Assembly: GCF_000981385.1 (NCBI RefSeq)
Contig: NZ_LATZ01000002.1
Location: 1-64,000 of the forward strand
DNA length: 64,000 bases
Direction: 5' to 3'
Origin: Bacillus sp. SA1-12
Lineage (GTDB): Bacteria > Bacillota > Bacilli > Bacillales > Bacillaceae
In this document: positions 1-11,185 of the stretch, in pieces
Layout: every line of letters begins with the position of its first letter
How positions within the stretch are numbered: position 1 is the stretch's first letter
The notes under the pieces: generated by a model
Database searches by the model: none
Seen by the model: only the letters and a program-made list of their open reading frames with translations
What the model was told of the DNA's origin: nothing
Program-made: the position numbers and the translations under genes

Positions 1-335
1 TTTGTTGATGATAAATAACTTGAGCTTACATACCCTTCTTTTCCTGCGGCCTTTACTTTTGACCAGCCATTAGTTTCAGAGTAGACCGTTACTTCCGTTC
101 CTTTTTTCAACGATGTGACCACCTTGGAGCTTGCGGACGCACTTTTTCGCATATTTAGCGAGCCGCTTTTTATATTGACATATTTTGTGGTTGCCTTGGA
201 AGATTCGGTTTTAGTTGAGCTGACACTTTTGTTCGTTGATGATAAATAACTTGAGCTTACATACCCTTCTTTTCCTGCGGCCTTTACTTTTGACCAGCCA
301 TTAGTTTCAGAGTAGACCGTTATTTCCGTTCCTTT
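1..335. repeat. Near-identical direct repeat inside the SH3 gene (1-104 and 232-335)
   Basis: Bases 1-104 recur at 232-335 with an offset of 231 bp (77 codons) and only a few mismatches. The repeated unit encodes the second half of an SH3b module. More copies may lie outside the window. Confidence 0.85.
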
Positions 336-533
336 GATTAATGTAGCAAGAACAGTTGCGTTAGTTGATGGTATTTCTCTTAAATTTAGGAAGCCACTTT
401 TAATATTCACATATTTAACTTCAGAACGTATCGAGTTTTCGCCGGATTTATTCTGCTCGGCAAATACTGTTTCCTCAATCGCAAATGTAGACAATACAGC
501 AACACAAACAGTAGGTAATAGTACCTTATTCAT
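1..533 (-). CDS. Secreted bacterial SH3-repeat protein, C-terminus beyond the window
   Basis: The ATG at 531-533 follows a good ribosome site (AAGGAGGAAAT). The first ~25 residues (MNKVLLPTVCVAVLSTFA...) read as a Sec signal peptide ending near VFA-EQ. Two SH3b modules follow, at about residues 36-97 and 113-174. Each has the pattern YVNIKSG..LN.R, then KGTE.TVYSETNGWSKVKA and GKEGYVSSSYL, with a Ser/Thr/Lys linker between them. Such modules usually bind cell wall and are often fused to a hydrolase or NlpC/P60 domain. Any catalytic domain would lie off the left edge, so the enzymatic role is unknown. The two modules are almost identical at DNA level, which suggests recent duplication. Confidence 0.85.
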   Translation of the reverse strand, partial: MNKVLLPTVCVAVLSTFAIEETVFAEQNKSGENSIRSEVKYVNIKSGFLNLREIPSTNATVLATLIKGTEITVYSETNGWSKVKAAGKEGYVSSSYLSSTNKSVSSTKTESSKATTKYVNIKSGSLNMRKSASASSKVVTSLKKGTEVTVYSETNGWSKVKAAGKEGYVSSSYLSST

Positions 534-769
534 ATTTCCTCCTTACTAATTAAATTTATCTACGATATGTATTATGAACACTAGTAATCTTTGAAAAAGT
601 GTCCAAAACTATATTAGCACAATTTACCAATGATAATGGCGAACTATGTCTAAAATGGGTATAAATACCTATTTTTTATTCAGGTGATTTTTAAAAAATA
701 ATTTACCGATCTAAGTGATTATTCTTGTTTCAAGAAAGAGAATGTGGGGGAATCAACTGGTATGTTTAC

Positions 770-807
770 AAAACTAAAAAAATGGATGAACTCCTCTGAG
801 TCATCCA
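770..807 (-). terminator. Terminator of the cys operon
   Basis: The stem TGGATGA...TCATCCA (783-807) begins just after the sirC stop codon. On the minus strand it is followed by a T-rich run (TTTTTTTAGTTTT, 770-782). The rest of 534-769 shows no gene. Confidence 0.75.
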
Positions 808-1314
808 CTATCCCAACCTATTTTGTTTAGTATCTTTTCGCCTTTCATACATCTGATCTAATTCTTTTATAAATTGATCGTCAAATTGATCTGAAAGCTG
901 TTCACAAATTTGTTTTGCTAGCTTAGGGCTTGCCCCATTCGTAGATACAGACAAGGTTAGCCTTCCTTTTTTTACAGATTTAGGAACAATTACATTTCCT
1001 TTATCAGCGTTACTGACAACATTTACAAGCTGATTTACTCCGGCTTGCTCAGCGATCCATTCATTAACTAATGGATCATTAGTTGCGGCAATAATCATAA
1101 ATGCCTGCTCTAAATCAGATTGTTCTACCTTTTTTTTTATCCATTGCAGTTTGTTTTGATTTGCGTGCTCCTCTATTTCAGGTAAAACTTCAGGACTAAC
1201 CACGGTAATACTGGCACCTTCATGTAAAAACAGTAAAAGTCTCCGAAAGGCAATATTGCCTCCCCCAACTATAAGAACTTGCTTTCCTTTGACATCAATA
1301 TGAAGTGGAATCAT
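808..1314 (-). CDS. sirC: Precorrin-2 dehydrogenase (siroheme synthesis)
   Basis: 168 aa, close to B. subtilis YlnF. It oxidises precorrin-2 to sirohydrochlorin with NAD, in the cytoplasm. The N-terminus has the dinucleotide-binding turn VLIVGGGNIAFRR (about residues 13-25). The middle shows the family pattern IAATNDPLVNEWIA and then VPKSVKKGRLTLSVSTNGASP. The ATG overlaps the sirB stop by 4 bp (ATGA), so the two are likely translationally coupled. It is the last gene of the sulfate operon, and siroheme is the cofactor of sulfite reductase. The gene is intact although sumT, the step before it, is broken. Confidence 0.92.
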   Translation of the reverse strand: MIPLHIDVKGKQVLIVGGGNIAFRRLLLFLHEGASITVVSPEVLPEIEEHANQNKLQWIKKKVEQSDLEQAFMIIAATNDPLVNEWIAEQAGVNQLVNVVSNADKGNVIVPKSVKKGRLTLSVSTNGASPKLAKQICEQLSDQFDDQFIKELDQMYERRKDTKQNRLG

Positions 1315-2084
1315 AACTTTATTCCTCTATCAAAATTGAATGCGCCATTTTTATTAACAATCGTCTCACTTATTCGTTCTAGAAAAAGTTCAAGCAGTAC
1401 TGGATGCGGTCCAAGATAAGAACAAACTTCAATACTCCGTTCTTTCCAATCATACTTTTTAATTTTTTGATCAATTTCCCTTTTTAATAATCCAGTAAAA
1501 ACCAAATAAGGAATAACAATAATTGATTGTTCATTTGTATGATATATATCTTCGATTACTTGGTCAAAGCTCGGTTCAGCAGCGGTTAGAAAGCAAGTAA
1601 TAACATGTTTTACAGTTGTTTGATGATTAAGCAACATTGCAATTTGAGTTAAATCCTGAACAACGTCCATATCACTGCTTCCTCTTCCTACAAGTACCAC
1701 AACAGATGATGCTTTAATGTCAGCTTTTTCGGTCATCTTGTCGACTAGCATATTTGCCAGTCTCCTATCAACTCCGATTGGTCTTCCATATGTTACAGAA
1801 ACATCAGGAAACTTAGTCATCACATGTTTTATCTCTTCTGGAATGTCTAATTTAGCATGAGCAGCTGTTAATAAAAGCAATGGAATAACCGCAATATGAG
1901 TAGCTCCTTTTTCAACACATGTTGTAAATCCTACTTCAATTGAAGGTTCAGCTAATTCCAAAAAACAAACTTCCTGAATATTCGCCTCTACAAGCGGTTT
2001 TACCTTTTCAATGAATTGCATCGCCTCTTCACGAGCTTTTGGTACACGACTACCATGACAAACATATAACACAGCTTGTTTCAT
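1311..2084 (-). CDS. sirB: Sirohydrochlorin ferrochelatase
   Basis: 257 aa, like B. subtilis YlnE. It inserts Fe2+ into sirohydrochlorin to give siroheme. Two CbiX-type halves are visible: the N-terminal one carries VCHGSRVPKAREEA with the metal-binding His near residue 10, plus LLLTAAHAKLDIP near residue 72. The C-terminal half carries VVLVGRGSSD. The ATG overlaps the TGA that would end the adjacent sumT reading frame (ATGA at 2081-2084). The ribosome site is weak (GAGG), consistent with former translational coupling to sumT. Loss of sumT may therefore lower sirB translation. Confidence 0.92.
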   Translation of the reverse strand: MKQAVLYVCHGSRVPKAREEAMQFIEKVKPLVEANIQEVCFLELAEPSIEVGFTTCVEKGATHIAVIPLLLLTAAHAKLDIPEEIKHVMTKFPDVSVTYGRPIGVDRRLANMLVDKMTEKADIKASSVVVLVGRGSSDMDVVQDLTQIAMLLNHQTTVKHVITCFLTAAEPSFDQVIEDIYHTNEQSIIVIPYLVFTGLLKREIDQKIKKYDWKERSIEVCSYLGPHPVLLELFLERISETIVNKNGAFNFDRGIKL

Positions 2085-2739
2085 AAAAATAGTGCCTCGT
2101 TTCGAGTATTTTTTATTAACATATCCTCATGCCAGCTAAGTTTATCCCTTAAACTGCCAACTTCCCCACATTAATGATACTTGGAATTGTGATATTTTGC
2201 TGCTCACAAGGCCATTGATTGATTCAAGAGTAGCGAAAATCATTTTTTGAACATTCGTAAGGGTCAATTCCCTTTGCTAACGATTCCCACTTTGTCTCCT
2301 CGTCAGCACCAGTATTAAGAGAACCCGTAACACTTATTTCACGATGTGTTACAGTAAACCCAGCTTAAGCCGAAGCCGCCACTCCTAAGGTAATATCAGA
2401 CACGATTTCAAAAGGGATCTGATGAATGGCTAAGGCTTCAGCTTCATCTCCGCCCCGGCAAAATATATATGGATCTCCGCCTTCTAGCCTTGTTACAATT
2501 TTGCCTCTTTTATCGTACTTTATAAAAAAATGATTAATTGTTTCTTGTTTCATTGTATGATAGTTTGCTAGCTTTCCGCAATAAATCAAGTCACAATCTT
2601 GCTTAGCATGCTGCAATATTTCTTTATTCACAAATCGGTCATAAAGAATGACATCAGCTTTTTGAATGCATTTGATAGCTTTAATTGTTAACAAATCTTC
2701 GTCACCAGGATCAGCTCCAACTAAATATACCTTAGCCAT
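2081..2739 (-). pseudogene. sumT: Broken uroporphyrinogen-III C-methyltransferase
   Basis: The intact enzyme (YlnD/SumT, about 257 aa) converts uroporphyrinogen III to precorrin-2 using SAM. The start at 2737-2739 follows AAAGGGGGAGATAGG and gives MAKVYLVGADPGDEDLLT, the family start. The N-terminal half is good (LEGGDPYIFCRGGDEAEAL). At 2365-2367 a TAA replaces what should be a Tyr codon in ...VAASA-*-AGFTVTHREIS. The same frame continues to ...EETKWESLAKGID. About 25-35 codons are then missing. Frameshifted tail pieces follow: QKMIFATLESINGL, then EQQNITIPSIINVG, then EVGSLRDKLSWHEDM, ending at the TGA overlapping the sirB ATG. With one nonsense change, at least two frame changes and one deletion, sequencing error is unlikely. 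Confidence 0.9.
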
Positions 2740-2821
2740 CCTATCTCCCCCTTTCTTCATCATCTAGTATTTCTCGTTCCAATTAAAGCTTGGCAGGCTT
2801 GTTTAATTAAATGGCCCGCAA

Positions 2822-3433
2822 TTAGGAAAGCTCTTGGCTAATTAATCCCTTTTTAAAAAGAAAATCAACGATTTGTTTAACAGATTCCTCAACCGTTTGT
2901 TTTTCTGTATCCACTATAATAGCGGGGTTTTCAGGTTCCTCATATGGTGAATCAATACCTGTGAAGTGTTTAATTTCATTGTTTCTAGCTTTTTTATATA
3001 AACCCTTCGGATCACGAATCTCACATTCATCTAATGAACATTTTACGTACACTTCAAAAAATTCATTTTCATCAAGAATGTCTCTGACTTGCTGTCTATC
3101 CTCGCGAAACGGTGAAATAAAGGCCGTTAATACTATTTGACCGCTATCAACAAATAACTTGGATACTTCACCAATGCGGCGGATGTTTTCTTTACGGTCT
3201 TCATCTGTAAAACCTAAATCTTTATTTAATCCATGTCTGATATTATCTCCATCAAGAACATAAGTTTGAATATTTTCATTAAATAAATATCTTGCAAGTG
3301 CGTTAGCTAATGTTGATTTACCTGATCCTGATAGACCAGTAAACCACAAAACATAGCTTTGATAATTATTCTTCTTTCGTCTTTCTTCTTTTGTGACAGA
3401 TGCATCATGCCACACGACGTTTTTCGATGCCAT
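2822..3433 (-). CDS. cysC: Adenylyl-sulfate kinase
   Basis: 203 aa; phosphorylates APS to PAPS with ATP in the cytoplasm. The P-loop GLSGSGKST lies near residues 33-41. It is followed by the APS-kinase signature around [17 protein letters not shown], then [18 protein letters not shown] and [15 protein letters not shown]. The start follows GGAGGTCACCAAGC. It sits 13 bp after sat, the gene making its substrate, in the same operon. Length and sequence are ordinary for the family. Confidence 0.96.
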   Translation of the reverse strand: MASKNVVWHDASVTKEERRKKNNYQSYVLWFTGLSGSGKSTLANALARYLFNENIQTYVLDGDNIRHGLNKDLGFTDEDRKENIRRIGEVSKLFVDSGQIVLTAFISPFREDRQQVRDILDENEFFEVYVKCSLDECEIRDPKGLYKKARNNEIKHFTGIDSPYEEPENPAIIVDTEKQTVEESVKQIVDFLFKKGLISQELS

Positions 3434-3446
3434 GCTTGGTGACCTC

Positions 3447-4586
3447 CTATGAATTTACAGTTTCTTTCATTCCATTAATTAATACTTCTACAACCTCTTT
3501 ACGACTGAATGTGCTTGGCGGAAGTTCTCCATTGCGTAGCATTTCACGAACCTTTGTACCTGATAAAATCACGCGATCCTCTTTACCATGCGGACATGTT
3601 TTTGAAGATGCCATTGCCTCACATTTCGTGCAATAGAAGCTGTGCTCAAAGAATAAAGGAGTAATCCCTAGTTCATCAGCTGTAAAATTAGAGAATATTT
3701 TTTGTGCATCGTACGTACCATAATAGTCACCAACACCAGCATGATCTCTTCCAACAATGAAATGTGTACAGCCATAGTTTTTGCGAACCATTGCGTGGAA
3801 AATTGCTTCACGAGGTCCAGCATAGCGCATTGCAGCAGGGAAAACGGCTAAGCGAACACGTTCTTGCGGATAATAGTTTTTCAATAAAACTTCATAGCTT
3901 TCCATTCGGATATGTGCAGGAATATCATCAGACTTTGTTTCACCAACTAATGGATTTAAGAATAGTCCATCAACTGTTTCTAAAGCTGTTTTTTGAATGT
4001 ATTCGTGAGCACGGTGCACCGGATTACGAGTTTGGAAGCCAACGATTGTTTTCCAGTTTAATTCCGCGAACATCGCTCTTGTTTCTTTCGGATCAAAATA
4101 ATATTCTGCAAATTTCTTTTCTGGACGCTTAACAAGTGTAATCTCTCCGCCAACGTATACATTGCCTCGTTCAAACATTTTTCTCACACCTGGGTGAGCA
4201 AGCTCATCTGTACGATAAACATTAACAGCCTCTTTTTGTTTATCAGGTGTATAAATGTCTGCAATTTTAATCGTGCCATATGTTACGTTGTCTGCTACAA
4301 GGCGTACTTCTTCACCAATTTCAAGTGATTCTGCTTTTTCTTCAGAAACTGGTAGCGTAATTGGAATACTCCATACAAACCCATTTTTTAATTTCATGTT
4401 TTCAACAACAGATTCATAATCCTCTTGGGTTAAAAAGCCTTCAATCGGGCTGTATGCACCTATCGCTATTAACTCTAAATCACTTAAAGAAATTGCATCA
4501 AGTTCAATTTCCTTTTTGATGTGTGATACATCTGCTCCTAAAGATTGTTTTTGAATTAATGTTCCTCCATGTGGAAGTAAGCTCAT
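3447..4586 (-). CDS. sat: Sulfate adenylyltransferase (ATP sulfurylase)
   Basis: 379 aa; makes APS and pyrophosphate from sulfate and ATP, the first committed step of sulfate activation. The motif [16 protein letters not shown] near residue 175 is the QxRN...HxxH nucleotide-binding signature. [12 protein letters not shown] and the C-terminal Cys cluster [16 protein letters not shown] are also seen. The frame is open upstream to 4661. The ATG at 4586 is preferred because GGAGG sits 8 nt before it and the protein then begins [10 protein letters not shown] as in Bacillus Sat. Confidence 0.95.
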   Translation of the reverse strand: MSLLPHGGTLIQKQSLGADVSHIKKEIELDAISLSDLELIAIGAYSPIEGFLTQEDYESVVENMKLKNGFVWSIPITLPVSEEKAESLEIGEEVRLVADNVTYGTIKIADIYTPDKQKEAVNVYRTDELAHPGVRKMFERGNVYVGGEITLVKRPEKKFAEYYFDPKETRAMFAELNWKTIVGFQTRNPVHRAHEYIQKTALETVDGLFLNPLVGETKSDDIPAHIRMESYEVLLKNYYPQERVRLAVFPAAMRYAGPREAIFHAMVRKNYGCTHFIVGRDHAGVGDYYGTYDAQKIFSNFTADELGITPLFFEHSFYCTKCEAMASSKTCPHGKEDRVILSGTKVREMLRNGELPPSTFSRKEVVEVLINGMKETVNS

Positions 4587-4629
4587 TTTCATATCCTCCA
4601 ATTCTTTAATTGAACCTTTTTTATAGGGA

Positions 4630-5697
4630 TTAAATCCCTCCACCTTCTTCATGCACGGCACGTCTTTCTTGTTTACTTGCTTTCATTAAGCTTAGTGCAC
4701 CAATTGTTGCAAGCAAGAGACTCCCTAACACAAAGATTGTATATAAATCACTTTCAATAAATAACTTCACTAGGAAATAAGACATCGTTAGTGATATTAG
4801 TGGCGAAATCAACCATACCATTAACATGTTTTTCACAACTCTTTGCTGAAACACATTTGTACCCGATTTTGCGATGCCGATACCCAAGATTGAAGAAGTC
4901 GTAATCTGCGTTAACGGGACAGGCATGCCAAAAATTGAAGCAATAATTACCAATGTGGCCCCAGTTCCAGATATTAATATCCCTTCAATTTTTGTAAAGC
5001 TCGTAATTTTCTTTCCATTTGTTTCAAGTACTCTTTTGCCTAATATCAGTGCACCTAAAGCAACAAATATGCCTCCAATAAATGTCCCTTTTGAGACTGA
5101 AAGGATTTGTGCACTCACTAGTGGTCCAACTGCATTTGCTACATTATTCATTCCTGCTGAAAAAGCTTCAAAGAAACCTGCCATGATAAGAAGATACGTA
5201 ATAATCTTCCCTTGAAACGAAAATTTAGCCTCTAAATTAAAAGAATGTAACACCTTAATAAAGGTATATGCAATTAAAAACGCAATGATTGGAATTATGA
5301 CCCAAAATAAGACAATCCATAGCAAATTGTTTACAAAAAGTACTTGATAAGCAATACCTACACCAACTACTGCCCCAACTGTGACCTCACTAGTAGAAAG
5401 TGGTATCCCTAATAAATTAGCTAAAAACAGCGAAAAAGTAGAGGAAAAAAGAATGATGATAACAATTTTAATTGTAATAAGTGACGTAGGAATAATTCCT
5501 GAACTTATTGTTTTAACAACCTCTCCTCCGCCAATAACAGCACCCAATACAACACCTATCGCACATAGGATCAGCGCGTTCCTGGGACGTAGAATCGCTC
5601 CTGCCCCATATGCAATTCCCATTGATGCAGCAGCACCGCTTGCACCAATGTTCATTGCAAAAAAGAGGCTGATGATTATTGCAATAATCTCTAACAT
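4630..5697 (-). CDS. cysP: Sulfate permease, PiT family
   Basis: 355 aa, almost wholly hydrophobic, with roughly ten to eleven membrane segments. It has the duplicated PHO4-family signatures: [20 protein letters not shown] near residue 15 and [16 protein letters not shown] near residue 182. PiT proteins usually carry phosphate. The position between cysH and sat and the match to B. subtilis CysP identify a sulfate carrier in the plasma membrane. The start follows AGGGGGTTATAAACG. There is a 43 bp gap to sat. Confidence 0.92.
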   Translation of the reverse strand: MLEIIAIIISLFFAMNIGASGAAASMGIAYGAGAILRPRNALILCAIGVVLGAVIGGGEVVKTISSGIIPTSLITIKIVIIILFSSTFSLFLANLLGIPLSTSEVTVGAVVGVGIAYQVLFVNNLLWIVLFWVIIPIIAFLIAYTFIKVLHSFNLEAKFSFQGKIITYLLIMAGFFEAFSAGMNNVANAVGPLVSAQILSVSKGTFIGGIFVALGALILGKRVLETNGKKITSFTKIEGILISGTGATLVIIASIFGMPVPLTQITTSSILGIGIAKSGTNVFQQRVVKNMLMVWLISPLISLTMSYFLVKLFIESDLYTIFVLGSLLLATIGALSLMKASKQERRAVHEEGGGI

Positions 5698-5710
5698 CGT
5701 TTATAACCCC

Positions 5711-6412
5711 CTATTGATGGAGGCCGCATTCTGTTTTCATATTCCCAGTCCATCTGCCTGATCTTAAATCATTTTCATCAAATGCAGGCTTTGTGCAATG
5801 AAAACATCCGATGCTTGGATAACCCCTGTCATGTAGTGGATTATAGATTAAATCATTCTTATGGACGTATCTCCAAACATCCTTCCACGTCCAATGAATA
5901 AGCGGGCAAACCTTTATTGAATGGAAGCGTTCATCCTTATTAATAAAATTAACATGTTTTCTTGTTTCTGATTGTTCACGTCTAAGCCCAGAAATCCACG
6001 CTGTTGCTCCTTGCAATGTTTCATTTAATGGGATAATTTTACGGATGTTGCAGCATTTATTCGGATCTGTTTCCCATAGCTTATCACCATATTCTTGAGC
6101 TTGTTCTTCTAATGTAAGCTTTGGTTTTTTTAATTCAATATTAAGCTGAGGATACTTTTCCTTTACTTTATCAATTAGCTCATATGTTTCCTTAAAATGA
6201 ACATCTGTGTCTAAGAAAACAATTTTTGCATCTGGTTTTACTTTAGAAATTAAGTCGATCAAGACAATTCCTTCGATACCAAAGCTGCAGGCATAAATAA
6301 TTTCTTCTCCATAGTGGTCATATGCCCAATTTAATACATTAAGTGCACCTTTATAGGTGTCATCAACTTCAAAATTCTCGCCTACTTCAATCCAATTCTC
6401 ATAAGTTAGCAT
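5711..6412 (-). CDS. cysH: Phosphoadenosine phosphosulfate (PAPS/APS) reductase
   Basis: 233 aa; reduces PAPS (and in Bacillus also APS) to sulfite with thioredoxin. [15 protein letters not shown] (about residues 40-55) is the PP-loop substrate site. The C-terminal ECGLH holds the active-site Cys. CC at CCNIRKI and CxxC at [10 protein letters not shown] are the four ligands of a [4Fe-4S] cluster, the APS-reductase-like Bacillus form. The ATG at 6412 has AGAGGTG upstream and gives the B. subtilis length; an upstream in-frame GTG at 6421 lies within the ribosome site. It is the first gene of the operon and is preceded by an S-box-like leader. Confidence 0.95.
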   Translation of the reverse strand: MLTYENWIEVGENFEVDDTYKGALNVLNWAYDHYGEEIIYACSFGIEGIVLIDLISKVKPDAKIVFLDTDVHFKETYELIDKVKEKYPQLNIELKKPKLTLEEQAQEYGDKLWETDPNKCCNIRKIIPLNETLQGATAWISGLRREQSETRKHVNFINKDERFHSIKVCPLIHWTWKDVWRYVHKNDLIYNPLHDRGYPSIGCFHCTKPAFDENDLRSGRWTGNMKTECGLHQ

Positions 6413-6600
6413 ACTATTCACCTCTTTCTTTCTAACTACTTAACTTTGTTTCTAAAACCCTTTATTCACACATTAATACTCGGAATTAAATTTAAACCAA
6501 TATAGTATGAATTATACACGAAATTTTTTTTATGACAATCATTAAGTATTGCCAATCGATCTAATTTTTTTTTTAAAACTCCCCTTACTATATATATCTA

Positions 6601-6628
6601 GTCTATAAAAAGCCTTCCAAAGGAAGAC
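6601..6628 (-). terminator. Leader terminator of the cysH riboswitch
   Basis: On the minus strand GTCTTCC-TTT-GGAAGGC (6628-6612) is followed by TTTTTATAG. It lies between the S-box-like aptamer and cysH. About 190 nt separate it from the cysH start. Confidence 0.85.
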
Positions 6629-6745
6629 TTTTAAGAACCATCTACACATATCTTCCAAATTGTATAGATATGGCCGAAGTTAGCTCCTTGCTATTGTAGC
6701 AGGTTTCCGGACTTCACAGGCCAGAACACTCTTGATAAGAACTTT
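6605..6745 (-). promoter_or_regulatory. S-box (SAM-I)-like riboswitch candidate in the cysH leader, compact form
   Basis: The minus strand reads TTCTTATCAAGAG (from 6741), the S-box P1/kink-turn start. It continues with CTGGCC, TGTGAAGTCCGGAAACC, a P3 hairpin CCTGCTA-CAA-TAGCAAGG, AAGGAGCTAAC (consensus AAGGTGCTAAT) and GGAAGATATG (consensus GGAAGATAAG). TGGCC in the P2 loop can pair with GGCCA in J3/4, as in the SAM-I pseudoknot. The usual GGTGGAGGGA part of P2 is missing. The P1 3' strand GGAAGA (6656-6651) can pair with TCTTCC of the downstream terminator (6612-6628), the expected antiterminator switch. SAM as ligand is inferred from the B. subtilis cysH S-box. Confidence 0.7.
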
Positions 6746-6759
6746 CCTATCGATTCAAA

Positions 6760-6787
6760 ATTTTAACACAATTCTTGCAAAAGTCAA
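6760..6787 (-). promoter_or_regulatory. Sigma-A promoter of the cys operon
   Basis: The minus strand has TTGACT (6787-6782), a 16 bp spacer and TAAAAT (6765-6760). It starts transcription just upstream of the S-box-like element. The rest of 6788-7020 is AT-rich without a gene. Confidence 0.8.
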
Positions 6788-7032
6788 CCCGACTTTATTC
6801 ATCGGAATAATTAATTCTCATTTTCTTTAATTTTTCTTCTTTTTCCTTAACAATTTGGACAAAATCTACTTCCCGGGTTTACGATTGAAAGTATAGGTTA
6901 TATATATACAAAAACATAAAAAGCGTACTTTGTTCATTTCTTTTTTTGTGTGAATCTTGAACAATATTAGAATATTCAATGTTCGTCCTCGTAAACTAGT
7001 AATACAAAGAGTGAAAAAGAGAGGTTTTTCCA

Positions 7033-7308
7033 ATGTGGGACATTGTTTTTAACAGCAGTTTAGCCATTATTGGGTTTTACTTATTTTGTTCCAGCATGGC
7101 CTATGTGTTTATGTATAAGCCAAACAAGTTTATTCTCAATGAAATAAAAGCAATTAAACATGCTTATCTTTTTACTCTTCTCGGCATTGGGGTTTTGATA
7201 CTTATAGAAAAAGCCAAAATCCCTGAAAGACTAAATGAACCTGTGTTTAAAGGATGTTTCTTCACATTTGCTTTAGCTTCTTTTTTCATCATGATCTTTC
7301 ATTTATAA
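7033..7308 (+). CDS. Small three-helix membrane protein, unknown function
   Basis: 91 aa; I do not recognise the family. The ATG follows GAGAGGTTTTTCCA. Three hydrophobic stretches, about residues 4-26, 43-60 and 72-90, suggest an integral membrane protein. A basic loop (YKPNKFILNEIKAIKH) sits between the first two and a charged loop (EKAKIPERLNEP) between the last two. It is transcribed divergently from the cys operon and convergently with the thioredoxin-like gene. Codon use resembles the surroundings. It is probably a real gene because it has a ribosome site and a coherent membrane topology on an otherwise empty strand. Confidence 0.7.
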   Translation: MWDIVFNSSLAIIGFYLFCSSMAYVFMYKPNKFILNEIKAIKHAYLFTLLGIGVLILIEKAKIPERLNEPVFKGCFFTFALASFFIMIFHL

Positions 7309-7353
7309 CAAAACATAGTATACAGCGGTCAAAAAAGGTATCTCCTAGGAGGA

Positions 7354-7395
7354 TAATAAAAAAGAAGCAGTGAGGTTAATAATACACTCTGCTTC
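7354..7395 (-). terminator. Terminator of the thioredoxin-like gene
   Basis: GAAGCAG (7364-7370) pairs with CTGCTTC (7389-7395). On the minus strand a T-run TTTTTTATT follows. Confidence 0.7.
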
Positions 7396-7407
7396 CTTTC
7401 TAAATTA

Positions 7408-7983
7408 TTAATGGTGGAGATCCTTCCCTTTAAGTTGGGTTATAATGCTATAGGAGATTGTTTCCCAAACTGACTCATCATTTAGGTAAGCGTTTCTAAA
7501 TTTGCCGTACATCTCCATTTGCTTCTCTTTAAAATCCGGAGCATCGTTTGCTGGTAAGGCTGCTCTTTCTTGATCAACAATCTTTTGAATTTTCTGTGCT
7601 CTTGGTCCCCAAACTGCTTTTTCTTCACCTTTTTGGTCGATAAATATATAAATTGGGATAGCACGGGAAGTACCGTTTGTTAAATATTGATCCATCAGCT
7701 CCAGATTTTGATCCCTTAGTAAAAAGCGTACCTCCATATTTGAAGCTTCTGTTATTTTCATAAGGATCGGATTATTAACAAGTGCATCACCACACCAATC
7801 CTCAGTTAAAGCAATTACTTTAAGCTGTTTATCTTGCAGCTTTTCTAAAAAGGCAACATCGTCTTCATTTAACGTATAGCGATCATATATAGATAGCATT
7901 TCTTCTTTATTAATGGTCATCTGATTCGTATATTTTTCAAAAGTAAAGCCTTTTTTAAACCATTCAAGTAAATTTCCGCTCAC
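7408..7983 (-). CDS. Thioredoxin-fold protein with a WCGD site
   Basis: About 191 aa from a GTG at 7983, which has GGGGTGG five bases upstream; a GTG at 7992 is the alternative. The motif LKVIALTEDWCGDALVNNP (about residues 54-72) aligns with the thioredoxin active-site turn. The second Cys of WCxxC is missing (WCGD), so classical dithiol exchange is not expected. SRAIPIYIFIDQKGE with the cis-Pro after Ile matches the strand opposite the thioredoxin active site. Many Firmicutes carry this protein family without an assigned role. It is a single gene with its own terminator, between pyrE and cysH. Confidence 0.8.
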   Translation of the reverse strand: MSGNLLEWFKKGFTFEKYTNQMTINKEEMLSIYDRYTLNEDDVAFLEKLQDKQLKVIALTEDWCGDALVNNPILMKITEASNMEVRFLLRDQNLELMDQYLTNGTSRAIPIYIFIDQKGEEKAVWGPRAQKIQKIVDQERAALPANDAPDFKEKQMEMYGKFRNAYLNDESVWETISYSIITQLKGKDLHH

Positions 7984-8075
7984 TTTTTCCACCCCATTAT
8001 CAAATTTTAATCCTTAAAAATAAAGCTATCAAATTTTGAATATAGAAGCCAGTAAAAAGCTTGTTTATTTTTATG

Positions 8076-8131
8076 AAAGAAAAAGAGACTGTCAATCTAA
8101 AGGGTATTCCAACCTTTAGGGACAGCCTCTT
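8076..8131 (-). terminator. Terminator of the pyr operon
   Basis: The minus strand reads AAGAGGCTGTCCCTAAAGG...CCTTTAGATTGACAGTCTCTT followed by TTTCTTTC. It lies 23 bp beyond the pyrE stop. It belongs to a recurrent GGCTGTC.../...GACAG(T/C)C hairpin type seen elsewhere in the window. Confidence 0.85.
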
Positions 8132-8153
8132 ACCAATCGTACAGATTAAACCT

Positions 8154-8786
8154 TTAATTTTGTAACCAAGCTTCTGAAGCAGGATTTTCTCTCCACATTT
8201 TTAGCTTGTTAAGATCTTGTTCACCAACATAGCCTTCTTTAACAGCCACTTCAATTAACGTATCATAGTCACATAATGACTTTGCATCCACATTCGCCTC
8301 AGCCAGACGCTCTGAACCAACTGAGAGACCGTAAGTAAAGATGGATACAATGCCAAGCACTTCACAGCCTGCAGCACGAAGCGCTTCAACTGCAGTAATT
8401 GCACTTCCACCTGTTGAAATAAGATCCTCTACTACCACAACCTTTTGGTTTTCCTTAACTTGTCCTTCAATTTGATTACCTTTACCATGTCCTTTGGCCT
8501 TGCTGCGTACATAACACATTGGCAAATTTAACTGATCGCTCACCCATGCAGCATGTGGAATGCCTGCTGTAGCTGTACCTGCGATCACTTCAACATCGGC
8601 AAAGTGTTCATTTACTAAACCTGCAAGTCCTTCAGCTATTTGTTTACGAATTTCTGGAAAGGAAAGTGTAAGACGGTTGTCACAGTAAATAGGCGATTTC
8701 ATTCCGCTTGACCATGTAAATGGATCGTTTGGCTGGAGAAAGACCGCCTTGATTTCTAATAAATGTTTCGCAATTGTTTGTTTCAT
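8154..8786 (-). CDS. pyrE: Orotate phosphoribosyltransferase
   Basis: 210 aa; joins orotate to PRPP to form orotidine 5'-phosphate. The PRPP-binding signature [21 protein letters not shown] is near residue 115. The N-terminal part [20 protein letters not shown] is typical of bacterial OPRTase. The start follows GGGAGGAATAGGATA. It is the last gene of the pyr operon, 4 bp after pyrF. Length and motifs are normal. Confidence 0.97.
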   Translation of the reverse strand: MKQTIAKHLLEIKAVFLQPNDPFTWSSGMKSPIYCDNRLTLSFPEIRKQIAEGLAGLVNEHFADVEVIAGTATAGIPHAAWVSDQLNLPMCYVRSKAKGHGKGNQIEGQVKENQKVVVVEDLISTGGSAITAVEALRAAGCEVLGIVSIFTYGLSVGSERLAEANVDAKSLCDYDTLIEVAVKEGYVGEQDLNKLKMWRENPASEAWLQN

Positions 8787-8790
8787 TATC

Positions 8791-11184
<2,394 letters not shown>

Positions 11185-11185
<1 letters not shown>

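Noticed and set aside
1-335. Possible CRISPR-like repetition
   Set aside because: Only two copies of a 104 bp unit, in frame and coding for SH3 modules; no short repeats with regular spacers anywhere in the window.
334-549. 71-codon plus-strand frame at the left end
   Set aside because: Antisense to the SH3-repeat gene, which has a signal peptide, ribosome site and domain repeats.
3764-4132. 122-codon plus-strand frame opposite sat
   Set aside because: Shadow of the sat gene without its own ribosome site.
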